Assembly (NCBI RefSeq): GCF_018613805.1
Contig: NZ_JAGGPL010000003.1
Location: 124,001 to 188,000, forward strand
Direction of reading: 5' to 3'
DNA: 64,000 nt
Origin: Arthrobacter sp. ISL-48
GTDB taxonomy: Bacteria > Actinomycetota > Actinomycetes > Actinomycetales > Micrococcaceae
The translations under genes were made by a program, and so were the position numbers. Shown in pieces: positions 1 to 7,893 of this stretch; the first letter of the stretch is position 1, and each line of letters opens with the position of its first letter. The notes under the pieces were generated by a model. The model worked only from the letters and a program-made list of their open reading frames with translations. It had not been told where the DNA came from and made no database searches.

Positions 1-752
1 CCGTTCCGGAATTCCCAGACCGTGGAAGGCCCGGTGGTGGTCAATTCGTCCAGGCCATCGTCGCCGCGGAATACGACGCCGCGGCTCCCTCGCCGTGCCA
101 GGACACCTGCCACCAGAGGTGCCATCCTGGCATTGGCCACGCCCACAGCGGAGGCCTGCACCTGGGCCGGGTTGGTCAGAGGGCCCAGGAAGTTGAAGGC
201 CGTGGGGATGGCCAGTTCCCGGCGGGGCACTGCCGTGTGGCGAAAAGACGGGTGGAAAACCTGCGCGAAGCAGAACGTGATGCCGGCTTCCTCGGCGTTG
301 CGGGCAACCTGCGCAATGGGCAGGTCCAGCCTGACTCCGAGTGCCTCCAGGACGTCCGCGGATCCGGAGGACGACGACGATGCACGGTTGCCGTGCTTGA
401 CCACTTTGGCACCGGCCCCCGCCGCGACAAGTGCCGCCATGGTGGAAATGTTGACCGTATTCAGCTGATCACCGCCAGTGCCGACGATGTCCAGCTTCTC
501 GCCCGAGATGGTCACGGGATTGGCATGGGCGAGCATGGCGTCCGCGAGGCCCGAGAGCTCCTCAACCGTTTCCCCCTTGGAGCTGAGGGCCACCAGGAAC
601 CCGGCTATCTGGGCTGGCGTCGCCTCCCCGGACATGATGGTGTCCATGGCCCAAGCGGTGTTGTCCGCGGTCAGGTCCGCACCCTTGATGAGCGCCGAAA
701 TGAGGCGCGGCCAGGTATTGCCTGCCGCCTGTGCGGATGCCTGTGAAGTCAC
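1..752 (-). CDS. trpD: Anthranilate phosphoribosyltransferase, 3' end cut by window edge
   Basis: The enzyme transfers phosphoribose from PRPP to anthranilate, the second step of cytosolic tryptophan synthesis. About 250 N-terminal residues of a family usually near 340-350 are present; the rest lies beyond position 1. Visible landmarks are the N-terminal helical domain, the PRPP/Mg loop [17 protein letters not shown] and the [21 protein letters not shown] segment, followed by [15 protein letters not shown]. The GTG start at 752 gives a protein beginning [11 protein letters not shown]. There is no Shine-Dalgarno sequence, but a TAGCAT -10 lies exactly six bases upstream (764-759), so the mRNA is probably leaderless. 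The gene stands alone and is divergent from ctaE. Identification is by clear motif match. Confidence 0.95.
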   Translation of the reverse strand, partial: MTSQASAQAAGNTWPRLISALIKGADLTADNTAWAMDTIMSGEATPAQIAGFLVALSSKGETVEELSGLADAMLAHANPVTISGEKLDIVGTGGDQLNTVNISTMAALVAAGAGAKVVKHGNRASSSSSGSADVLEALGVRLDLPIAQVARNAEEAGITFCFAQVFHPSFRHTAVPRRELAIPTAFNFLGPLTNPAQVQASAVGVANARMAPLVAGVLARRGSRGVVFRGDDGLDELTTTGPSTVWEFRN

Positions 753-863
753 CCCCTGATGCTATCCAGCGAGCGACGGCCCTGACTAATGTGACCCCAC
801 CGGGAACTTTTCGCGGCAATTTCGCGTCTTTGTAGAAAAAGTCCCCCCAAAAGGCGGTTCGCG

Positions 864-899
864 TTGGGAACTCCGGACTTTTATAGACATAATGTCTAT
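864..899 (+). promoter_or_regulatory. ctaE promoter overlapped by a 17-bp palindrome; leaderless start
   Basis: TTGGGA at 864-869 and CATAAT at 888-893 are spaced 18 bp apart. Six bases later comes the GTG start of ctaE at 900, with no ribosome binding site, so a leaderless transcript is inferred. ATAGACATAATGTCTAT at 883-899 is a perfect dyad around the central A at 891. It covers the -10 element and abuts the start codon, a position where a bound protein would block transcription. Confidence 0.6.
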
Positions 900-1538
900 G
901 TGACATCTGCGACCCATGCCCCCAGTACCCCGGCGCACCCCACGCTGAACCGCCCCAATATGGTCTCCGTCGGAACCGTAGTGTGGCTCTCCAGTGAGTT
1001 GATGTTCTTCGCCGGTCTCTTCGCCATGTACTTCACACTGCGCTCCACGAGCGGACAGATGTGGGCGGAAGAGACAGCCAAGCTCAACTTCCCCTTTGCG
1101 CTCGTCAACACCATCGTCCTCGTGGCCAGTTCCTTCACTTGCCAGATGGGTGTCTTCGCCGCCGAGCGGCTGCAGCCCCGCAAGACGGGGGGCCCGTTCC
1201 AGTTCTCCCGCTGGGGAATGAACGAATGGTTCACCTTGACCTTCCTCATGGGCGGGTTCTTCGTAGCAGGCCAGGCCACCGAATACGCCATGCTGGTTTC
1301 AGAGCATGTTTCGCTCTCATCCAACGCGTACGGCTCGGCCTTCTACATCACCACCGGGTTCCACGGCCTGCACGTTATCGGCGGGCTCATTGCCTTCCTC
1401 TTCATCATCGGCCGCTCCTTCATCGCGAAGAAGTTCGGCCACTTCGAGGCAACGTCTGCGATTGTCACCTCGTACTACTGGCACTTTGTGGATGTCGTGT
1501 GGATCGGCCTCTTCCTGGTCATCTACGTGCTCAAGTAG
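900..1538 (+). CDS. ctaE: Cytochrome c oxidase subunit III
   Basis: Subunit III of the aa3-type cytochrome c oxidase, an integral membrane protein of the III2-IV2 supercomplex. The 212-residue product has five or more hydrophobic helices, beginning with the conserved [20 protein letters not shown], then [16 protein letters not shown], the [10 protein letters not shown] helix and the C-terminal [15 protein letters not shown], all typical of COX3. An in-frame ATG exists at 864, but the GTG at 900 matches the conserved N-terminus ([21 protein letters not shown]) and sits at leaderless distance from a -10 hexamer. The qcrCAB genes follow in the same direction, and the ctaC-ctaD-ctaF genes of the same enzyme are about 12-15 kb away on the other strand. 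Confidence 0.95.
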   Translation: MTSATHAPSTPAHPTLNRPNMVSVGTVVWLSSELMFFAGLFAMYFTLRSTSGQMWAEETAKLNFPFALVNTIVLVASSFTCQMGVFAAERLQPRKTGGPFQFSRWGMNEWFTLTFLMGGFFVAGQATEYAMLVSEHVSLSSNAYGSAFYITTGFHGLHVIGGLIAFLFIIGRSFIAKKFGHFEATSAIVTSYYWHFVDVVWIGLFLVIYVLK

Positions 1539-1625
1539 TCAAGCTTTGATTCATTTTCTACAAGAGGCAGAATTTCAAGTAGCGGCTCCCGGAGCCGGCG
1601 CAGCATCGAATAAAGGAACCACCAC

Positions 1626-2414
1626 GTGAAGGCACTCTCGCAAAAGCGGCGTCACCCCCTCGCAGCCATAGCGCTGCTCCTGCTGGGACTCCTCGTCACA
1701 GGTGGGCTGTACGCCGTTGCCACCACTGTCAACCAGGCCAAGGCATCAACCACGAGCTTCAGCTCAAGTGATGTCGAGGAGGGCGGGAAGCTCTTCGCCG
1801 CCAACTGCGCGACGTGCCACGGAATGGGCGCCAGCGGATCCAAGGACGCTCCGTCCCTCGTGGGTGTCGGCGCAGCCGCTGTCGACTTCCAGGTCGGCAC
1901 CGGCCGCATGCCCATGCAGATGAACGGTCCGCAGGCCTACCAGAAGCCGGCCCAGTTCAATGACGAACAAACACATCAGCTTGCAGCCTACGTGGCTTCC
2001 CTGGGAGCCGGCCCCGCGATTCCTGAAGAAAGCCTCTTGGACGAAAAGGGCGACGCCGCTGCTGGCGGTGAGCTGTTCCGGACCAACTGCGCCATGTGCC
2101 ACAATGCCGCTGCAGCAGGCGGTGCCCTGACCCGTGGCAAGTTTGCACCGGCCCTGGCCGGCGTCTCTGGTAAGCACATCTACGAGGCCATGGTTTCCGG
2201 ACCGCAGAACATGCCGGTCTTCAGTGACGCCAACGTCTCCCCCGAGGGCAAGCGCGACATCATCACCTTCCTGAAGCAGATTGAGACCAACGGGTCCCCC
2301 GGTGGAGCCGATCTCGGTGCCTTGGGTCCAGTCTCCGAGGGACTATTTGTCTGGATCGCCGGACTGGGCGTCATTATCGCCTTCACCATCTGGCTGACCT
2401 CGCGGACGTCCTAG
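1626..2414 (+). CDS. qcrC: Cytochrome bc1 complex dihaem cytochrome c subunit
   Basis: This subunit carries electrons from the Rieske protein directly to cytochrome oxidase in actinobacteria, replacing soluble cytochrome c. The 262-residue protein has an N-terminal membrane anchor (about residues 10-33) and two haem c sites: CATCH at residues 61-65 and CAMCH at 155-159. A C-terminal transmembrane helix (LFVWIAGLGVIIAFTIWLT) follows. Haem groups should face the outside of the membrane. The GTG start at 1626 follows AAGGAACC. The gene is 87 bases after ctaE and 102 bases before qcrA, so it is probably part of the ctaE-qcrCAB operon. Confidence 0.96.
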   Translation: MKALSQKRRHPLAAIALLLLGLLVTGGLYAVATTVNQAKASTTSFSSSDVEEGGKLFAANCATCHGMGASGSKDAPSLVGVGAAAVDFQVGTGRMPMQMNGPQAYQKPAQFNDEQTHQLAAYVASLGAGPAIPEESLLDEKGDAAAGGELFRTNCAMCHNAAAAGGALTRGKFAPALAGVSGKHIYEAMVSGPQNMPVFSDANVSPEGKRDIITFLKQIETNGSPGGADLGALGPVSEGLFVWIAGLGVIIAFTIWLTSRTS

Positions 2415-2516
2415 GCGCACCGCTAAGACCGTAAGAACTTCTGCTGATCAGTCAGCAGTTTGAAATTGAAAAACTAACTCGGCGGAAGCCGGGACGAGAG
2501 AAGGATGAGGCGAATT

Positions 2517-3587
2517 ATGGGCAACCATAGTGACGGCAGTCCGAACCACTCGGGCACCGTAGCTACGGCTGGTCAGAATGAGGTGGAGAAGTTCCAGGAT
2601 CCTGGAATTCCCCCGCACCGTTTGCGCCTGGCTGACACGGACCCGAAGGCCGCAAAGCGTGCAGAACGGCAGGTCGCCCTACTTTTTGGCGCCTCAGTTG
2701 TCGGCACCCTGATCTTCCTGGTGGCGTACTTCGCCATCGATCTGGGCGACGACTCCAGCATCGCCACCATCCGACTGCAGAACGCCCTGTTGGGTGTCGG
2801 CACGGCGTTTGCGATGCTTGGCATCGGTACCGGCATTGTCCACTGGGCCAAGGCCCTGATGCCAGACCATGAGGTCTCGGAGGAGCGGCACGCAGTCCGC
2901 ATCGAAGAGGACCGCGTGGCCGCCGTCAGGATCGTTGACGACATCGTGGAGGAGACGGGCATCAAGCGTCGCCCGCTGATCCGCAACACCCTGCTCGGCG
3001 CCGTTGCGCTGGCCCCACTTCCGGCCCTGGCAGTATTCGGCGACTTGGGCCCGCGCCCAGACAACACACTCTCGCACACCATGTGGGCACCGCAGGAAGG
3101 CAAGCTCAAGCGCCTCACGCGGGACCCCGACGGTACCCCGATCAAGGCGTCTGACGTCACGCTCGGGTCCGCCTTCCACGTCATCCCGGAAGGCCTCAAC
3201 GAACTGCATGAAGGCAAGCTCAACGAAAAGGCCAAGGCCGTTGTGCTCCTCATGCGCCTGGATCCCTCGTCCCTTAACCCTTCCAAGGGCCGCGAGGACT
3301 GGAGCTACAACGGAATCGTTGCATACTCCAAAATCTGCACCCACGTCGGTTGCCCGGTTGCTCTCTATGAGCAGCAGACGCACCACCTGCTGTGCCCGTG
3401 CCACCAGTCCACCTTTGACCTCACGAACGAGTGCAAGGTGATCTTCGGCCCCGCCAGCCGCCCCCTCCCCCAGCTGCCCATCGCAGTGGATGACGAGGGC
3501 TACCTGGTCGCAACCAGCGACTTCAAAGAACCTGTTGGACCTAGTTACTGGGAGCGTGATGAGCATGAGCGCAGCATCAACAGCTGA
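2517..3587 (+). CDS. qcrA: Cytochrome bc1 complex Rieske iron-sulfur subunit
   Basis: The protein accepts electrons from menaquinol through a [2Fe-2S] cluster and passes them to QcrC. Of 356 residues, the C-terminal Rieske domain holds CTHVGC (Cys274, His276, Cys279) and CPCHQS (Cys293, Cys295, His296): two Cys and two His ligands plus the disulfide pair. Hydrophobic helices near residues 50-115 and one near 160-180 match the three-helix anchor of actinobacterial QcrA. I chose ATG 2517 because AAGGA at 2501-2505 lies 11 bases upstream; ATG 2505, four codons earlier, has no spaced ribosome binding site. The end overlaps qcrB, suggesting translational coupling. Confidence 0.95.
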   Translation: MGNHSDGSPNHSGTVATAGQNEVEKFQDPGIPPHRLRLADTDPKAAKRAERQVALLFGASVVGTLIFLVAYFAIDLGDDSSIATIRLQNALLGVGTAFAMLGIGTGIVHWAKALMPDHEVSEERHAVRIEEDRVAAVRIVDDIVEETGIKRRPLIRNTLLGAVALAPLPALAVFGDLGPRPDNTLSHTMWAPQEGKLKRLTRDPDGTPIKASDVTLGSAFHVIPEGLNELHEGKLNEKAKAVVLLMRLDPSSLNPSKGREDWSYNGIVAYSKICTHVGCPVALYEQQTHHLLCPCHQSTFDLTNECKVIFGPASRPLPQLPIAVDDEGYLVATSDFKEPVGPSYWERDEHERSINS

Positions 3588-5241
3588 AGCCCCCGCCTTC
3601 GTCGCCAAGACCAAAACCGGACGCATCACCGATTTCGTTGATCAGCGCGTTGGCGGTTCCGGCATTCTGCGTGAGTTCGGCCGCAAAGTCTTCCCCGACC
3701 ACTGGTCGTTCATGTTCGGTGAGGTGGCGCTGTACTCATTCGTCATCCTGCTGCTGTCAGGAACCTTCCTGACGTTCTTCTTTGACCCGTCAATGGCCGA
3801 GACCCACTACGACGGTTCTTACCTGCCGCTGAAGAATGTTGAAATGTCGGTGGCCTACAGCTCGTCGCTCAACATCTCCTTCGACGTCCGCGGCGGCTTG
3901 TTCATGCGCCAGGTGCATCACTGGGCAGCCCTGCTGTTCGTGGCATCCATCGGTGTGCACATGCTGCGCGTCTTCTTCACGGGCGCCTTCCGCAAGCCGC
4001 GTGAAATGAACTGGGTTGTCGGCGGAGTGCTGCTCATCCTGGCAATGGCCGCCGGTTTCACCGGCTACTCCCTCCCCGATGACCTGCTGTCCGGCAACGG
4101 CCTGCGCATCATCGACGGCGTTATCAAAGCCATCCCGGTGGTGGGAACGTACATCTCGTTCTTCCTCTTTGGCGGCGAGTTCCCGGGCACGGCCATTATC
4201 GGTCGTCTCTACATGCTCCACATCCTGCTTGTCCCCGCGCTGATCCTCCTGATGATCGTGCTGCACCTCTTCATGGTGGTTGTGCACAAGCACACGCAGT
4301 ATCCCGGCCCCGGCCGCAACGACGGGAACGTCGTGGGGTACCCGCTGGGGCCCGTCTACGCAGCTAAGGCAGGCGGCTTCTTCTTCATCGTGTTCGGCGT
4401 GCTGGCCCTGATGGCAGGCTTCTTCACCATCAACCCGATCTGGAACTACGGTCCGTACGACCCGTCTCCTGTTTCTGCCGGTACTCAGCCTGACTGGTAC
4501 ATCGGCTTCGTTGACGGTGCCCTCCGCCTGATGCCAGGCGTCATCGGTGACTTCCACTTCGAGTACATCATCTTCGGGCACGTCCTGACCCTGAACGTCT
4601 TGCTTCCTGCCCTGGTTCCTGCCGGCATCATCTTCACGGTGCTGTTCATGTACCCCTGGATCGAGCGCTGGATCACGAAGGACGACCGCGAACACCACGT
4701 CCTGGACCGTCCGCGGAACGCGCCGACCCGTACTGCAATCGGTGTGGCCGGGTTTACCTGGTACTGCGTGATGTGGGCAGCGGCAGGTTCCGACCTGATC
4801 GCAACTCACTTCCATGTGTCACTGAACGATGTGACGTACTGGCTCCGGACCTTGTTCTTCATCGGACCCGTCATTGCGTTCACCGTCACCAAGCGGGTGG
4901 CCCTTGCGCTCCAGCGCAAGGACCGCGAGATCGCGCTGCACGGCCGGGAGACTGGCCGCATCGTCCGACTGCCCCATGGCGAGTTCATCGAGGTGCACGC
5001 ACCGCTCGATGAGTACAAGCACTACAAGCTGGTGGGCTTTGAGTCGCCGGTACCGCTTCCGGCGGTCCCCAACGATCACGGAATTGTCACCCGCAAGGAA
5101 AAGCGCCGCGCGTGGCTGTCCCGCTGGTTCTTCGAGGACCGGGTTGCTCCGGCCACGCCAGCTGAACTTGAGGCAGCGCATGGCCACCACGCCCAGCCGG
5201 CAGTGGAAGCCCGCGAGGAAAGCAAGAGCCTCAGCCACTAA
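3565..5241 (+). CDS. qcrB: Cytochrome bc1 complex cytochrome b subunit
   Basis: The membrane-embedded dihaem b subunit oxidises menaquinol and pumps charge through the Q cycle. The roughly 558-residue protein shows the haem-ligand helix pairs (FMRQVHHWAALLFVASIGVHMLRVF and LLMIVLHLFMVVVHKH), the quinone-site YDPSPVSAGTQPDWYIGF region and a hydrophilic C-terminal tail after about residue 430, longer than in mitochondria as usual in actinobacteria. It starts inside the end of qcrA. ATG 3565 lies ten bases after GGGAG; ATG 3559 is an alternative. A strong palindromic terminator follows the stop codon. Confidence 0.95.
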   Translation: MSAASTAEAPAFVAKTKTGRITDFVDQRVGGSGILREFGRKVFPDHWSFMFGEVALYSFVILLLSGTFLTFFFDPSMAETHYDGSYLPLKNVEMSVAYSSSLNISFDVRGGLFMRQVHHWAALLFVASIGVHMLRVFFTGAFRKPREMNWVVGGVLLILAMAAGFTGYSLPDDLLSGNGLRIIDGVIKAIPVVGTYISFFLFGGEFPGTAIIGRLYMLHILLVPALILLMIVLHLFMVVVHKHTQYPGPGRNDGNVVGYPLGPVYAAKAGGFFFIVFGVLALMAGFFTINPIWNYGPYDPSPVSAGTQPDWYIGFVDGALRLMPGVIGDFHFEYIIFGHVLTLNVLLPALVPAGIIFTVLFMYPWIERWITKDDREHHVLDRPRNAPTRTAIGVAGFTWYCVMWAAAGSDLIATHFHVSLNDVTYWLRTLFFIGPVIAFTVTKRVALALQRKDREIALHGRETGRIVRLPHGEFIEVHAPLDEYKHYKLVGFESPVPLPAVPNDHGIVTRKEKRRAWLSRWFFEDRVAPATPAELEAAHGHHAQPAVEAREESKSLSH

Positions 5242-5260
5242 GGCACCCACACGGTAGCGC

Positions 5261-5302
5261 AACGGGAAAGGCCCGGTCCATCTGGACCGGGCCTTTCCCG
5301 TT
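5261..5302. terminator. 42-base perfect palindromic terminator between qcrB and gntR
   Basis: A 20-base arm at 5261-5280 (AACGGGAAAGGCCCGGTCCA) is exactly complementary to 5283-5302, with two bases between. The stem is GC-rich with T/A-rich ends on both sides. It sits between two convergent genes, so it probably stops transcription from both directions. Confidence 0.85.
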
Positions 5303-5326
5303 TACGCGGCACTTAGCTGTTCGAGG

Positions 5327-6118
5327 CTAGTGGTTCCGGTAGCCGGACGATTGGTTGCGTGCAGACCGGGCCCCGGGCCGCTGCAGGGGAACCCACAGCT
5401 TATAGCGGTCCGCGCGGTAGTACGAGACGGAGTAGTCCACCATAGCCCGGGCAACGAATGCGTGCCGCTGGATCTTAAGCAGTGGCGAACCCACATCGAC
5501 ATTCAACAGACGTGCTGTGGAAGGCGACGCTGCTGTCGCTTCAATCATGTCCTCCCCCCATTCCATGACAAGCCCGAACTGCTCGCTAAGGACGTTGTAC
5601 AGGGAGGTAGGCGGTTCGCCGTCCAGCAGCCCCGGCACCTTGTGCGCCGGGATGAAGTTCTCATCCACGCTCATGGGTTCCCCGTCGGCCAGCAGGAGAC
5701 GACGGAAGCGGACCAACGGCGTTCCCTCTTCCAGTTGGAGCTCGCGTGCCAGGAAGGCACTCGCGGCGATCTGCTCGAAGCTGAGGACTTTGGCCGCTGG
5801 CACCATACCGCGTCGCTGCATTTCCTCACTGTAGGAGGTCAGCTTTACCTGTAGATCGAGTTTCGGCTTGCGGACGAACGTGCCGAGGCCAACCACGCGC
5901 TCGATGACCTCTTCGCCGACAAGGGCGTCAATGGCCTGGCGTACCGTCATCCGGGCGAGGCCGAACCGCTCTGCGAGGTCGCGTTCTGACGGCAGCGCTG
6001 ATCCCGGCGGACAGGAATTGGCGATGTAACCGCGAAGGATCTCCCGTAGCTGGATGTAGATGGCCGTCCCATTGCTGCGGTCTATCTCGCCTGCGACGCC
6101 GGCAGCGTTAGCAGCCAT
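5327..6118 (-). CDS. GntR/HutC-family regulator, DasR-like
   Basis: The 263-residue protein has an N-terminal winged helix of the GntR type (about residues 17-85, with ALPSERDLAERFGLARMTVRQAIDAL as the recognition region) and a C-terminal UTRA effector domain (about 95-250; LTSYSEEMQRRG, SLYNVL and YYRADRYKLWV motifs). This is the HutC/DasR subfamily, whose members often sense sugar phosphates such as glucosamine-6-phosphate. A dre-type operator lies about 50 bases upstream of its start, so autoregulation is likely. The gene is convergent with qcrB and divergent from the LacI gene. Whether the ligand is an amino-sugar phosphate is inference from the operator. Confidence 0.85.
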   Translation of the reverse strand: MAANAAGVAGEIDRSNGTAIYIQLREILRGYIANSCPPGSALPSERDLAERFGLARMTVRQAIDALVGEEVIERVVGLGTFVRKPKLDLQVKLTSYSEEMQRRGMVPAAKVLSFEQIAASAFLARELQLEEGTPLVRFRRLLLADGEPMSVDENFIPAHKVPGLLDGEPPTSLYNVLSEQFGLVMEWGEDMIEATAASPSTARLLNVDVGSPLLKIQRHAFVARAMVDYSVSYYRADRYKLWVPLQRPGARSARNQSSGYRNH

Positions 6119-6170
6119 AACCGGGTGCCCCTGCTTCTATGTTCACCCTCCAATCTTAAGGCAACTGCGC

Positions 6171-6186
6171 AGAGGTCTAGACCAGT
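6171..6186. promoter_or_regulatory. dre-like operator (DasR/NagR type)
   Basis: AGAGGTCTAGACCAGT centres on the palindrome GGTCTAGACC. It differs at two positions from the DasR-responsive element ACTGGTCTAGACCA(C/G)T known in streptomycetes. It lies in the upstream region of the DasR-like gntR gene. A possible half-site, CTGGTCACT, follows at about 6194. Confidence 0.65.
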
Positions 6187-6492
6187 ACGTTCTCTGGTCA
6201 CTGCACTTCCGTCATCGCGGTTTCCCTGCCGCATCAGCCGACCCCGCACTCCCCCGAATACGTACTTCACGGCATCCTGCCCGCCATCGGGGCCAACGCT
6301 ACCCTGTGCTTTTGCTGCTGCGCTGGTGCCCGTGTTTGCGCTGCCCCACAGGGCGTTGGCTTCTGAGTGTCCGGCAAGTCCTCACCTTATAGATCCCGGA
6401 ACTGCGTTACTGTCTCACATAGGATTCGTTACCTAGACCTTGCCAACGCAGCTGCTGCCGACACCAAAAACCCTCGGCCGGTCTAAGTGGCA

Positions 6493-6507
6493 TATGCTAA
6501 GCGCATA
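6493..6507 (+). promoter_or_regulatory. Candidate LacI-type operator/-10 of the regulator gene
   Basis: TATGCTAAGCGCATA has 5-base inverted arms (TATGC/GCATA). TATGCT can serve as -10. The core TAAGCGCATA recurs in the promoter of the sugar ABC operon at about 7796-7805, pointing to one regulator acting on both. Confidence 0.45.
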
Positions 6508-6533
6508 ACAATCAGCGCGAAGGGGGAGAGCCG

Positions 6534-7634
6534 ATGGTCCGGCGACCAACTGTCTATGATGTGGCGGAGCGCGCGGGTGTTTCGATCGCGACTGTATCGT
6601 TCACCTTCCGGCAGCCGCACCGCGTCAAGCGGTCAACAAAGGAAAACGTGCTCGCGGCGGCCAAGGAACTGGGCTACGTTCCCAGCGGTAATGCACGCGG
6701 ACTGGCACGTGGCAGGACCGGCGCGCTGGGAATTTATTCGTTCGACTACTACTCCCTAGGGCCCGGTCAGGATCCAGACTCTGCAGCAGGATCCGACGGG
6801 GCCAAAGCTCCAGCCTTCGATGATTCAAACCCAGACCTTCGGTCTTTCCCCGTGTATGTTGACGAGGTGCAGCGCGGCGTGGCCTTGGAGTGCCGACGGC
6901 GGGGATACACGCTGATCGTTAGCGGTGGCAACCAGGCTGGCAGCGAGACGGCTTTTGCCGATATTGCGGGCCAGGTGGATGGGCTGGCTGTCTTTCCGCG
7001 GTCTGTGTCCGACGATGTCCTGGAAAGCATCTCCAGGATGATCCCCGTTGTCGAATTTTCAGAGCGGTCACACACGGACACGCTCAGCGGCGTCACCTGC
7101 GACAACGCGGGCGGAATGCGACTCTTGACCGAGCACCTGATTTCCACCCATGGGTTTAAGGACCTGCAGTTCGTTGGGCCGTCCCGCATATTCCCGGACT
7201 CCCTGGCGCGGTACGAGGGCTTCCAGACGCAACTTCGATCCTCTGGTTTCGCGGAACTGCACGATCCTCTGGTGGCAGAGGAAGGCGCGCCGGGCTGGCC
7301 AGAGAAACTCATGGAGAACCTCCTGGCCCAGGAATCCTTACCCGAAGTGCTGGTATGCGCCCAGGATGAAATCGCCTTGGGCCTGATGGGCGAACTCTCC
7401 GCCCATGGCATCAGTGTCCCCGATCAAATCGCCGTTACCGGCTTCGACGGAATCGCAGCAGGCCTCGTTTCCAGCCCCCAGCTGACCACTATTAAGCAGC
7501 CAATGGAGCTGATGGGCAGGACCGCCGTCGGAATTCTGCTTGATAGATTCGAACATCCCGAAACTGCCGCGCAGAGCTTGGAGTTGCCGGTTCAACTGGT
7601 GGTTCGCCAGAGCTGCGGCTGCCTGCCCCTCTGA
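6534..7634 (+). CDS. LacI-family transcriptional regulator
   Basis: The 366-residue protein opens with a LacI helix-turn-helix (residues 3-50: PTVYDVAERAGVSIATVS, then the hinge-region GYVPSGNARGLA). A periplasmic-binding-protein-like effector domain follows (about 62-366), including CAQDEIALGLMGELSAHGISVPDQIAVTGFD and TTIKQPMELMG. ATG 6534 follows AAGGGGGAG. It probably represses the adjacent sugar uptake/GH30 operon in the absence of an inducing sugar; position and shared operator-like sequences support this. A Gly/Ser/Ala-rich segment at residues 80-100 is longer than in most relatives. The effector is not known. Confidence 0.9.
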   Translation: MVRRPTVYDVAERAGVSIATVSFTFRQPHRVKRSTKENVLAAAKELGYVPSGNARGLARGRTGALGIYSFDYYSLGPGQDPDSAAGSDGAKAPAFDDSNPDLRSFPVYVDEVQRGVALECRRRGYTLIVSGGNQAGSETAFADIAGQVDGLAVFPRSVSDDVLESISRMIPVVEFSERSHTDTLSGVTCDNAGGMRLLTEHLISTHGFKDLQFVGPSRIFPDSLARYEGFQTQLRSSGFAELHDPLVAEEGAPGWPEKLMENLLAQESLPEVLVCAQDEIALGLMGELSAHGISVPDQIAVTGFDGIAAGLVSSPQLTTIKQPMELMGRTAVGILLDRFEHPETAAQSLELPVQLVVRQSCGCLPL

Positions 7635-7763
7635 TGTGGGCAACCAAACTTTTCTTCCCTGAGCATCCTTCAACGTCGCGAGAGCGACTGGTGCGGGCAG
7701 GACAACGTCTTCCTCGCCAGGATCCCTAAGAAATATTCGGAAAAGTCTTGTACTCCGACATCA

Positions 7764-7810
7764 ATGCGCATAGATTCTTTACACCGCAGGATGTTTAAGC
7801 GCATAGATTC
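7764..7810 (+). promoter_or_regulatory. Sugar operon promoter with two direct-repeat operators
   Basis: GCGCATAGATTC occurs at 7766-7777 and again at 7799-7810, 33 bp apart (three helical turns). The first copy extends to the perfect palindrome ATGCGCAT (7764-7771); the second reads TAAGCGCATA, as in the LacI gene promoter. TTTACA at 7778-7783 and CATAGA at 7802-7807 make a plausible promoter with 18-bp spacing, so the second repeat overlaps the -10. Confidence 0.5.
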
Positions 7811-7893
7811 GGTTTGCAAGGAGGCCTCCGAACAGGCGACTGGATCCGCAAAGCGCGCACCATCCCGCACTATGAAGATCTCCGAAAGGATCA

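Larger units (their letters stand above)
6119..6533. other. 415-base divergent regulatory region between gntR and lacI-type genes
   Basis: I find no convincing gene here. It holds, on the gntR side, a TAAGAT hexamer on the minus strand (near 6154-6159) and the dre-like palindrome; on the other side, the LacI promoter and operator. The middle (about 6210-6480) shows lower coding character and no recognisable motif. Confidence 0.6.

Noticed and set aside
3790-4815. 341-residue ORF antisense to qcrB
   Set aside because: Rich in Asp, His, Glu and Gln as expected for the complement of a membrane protein gene; no domain.
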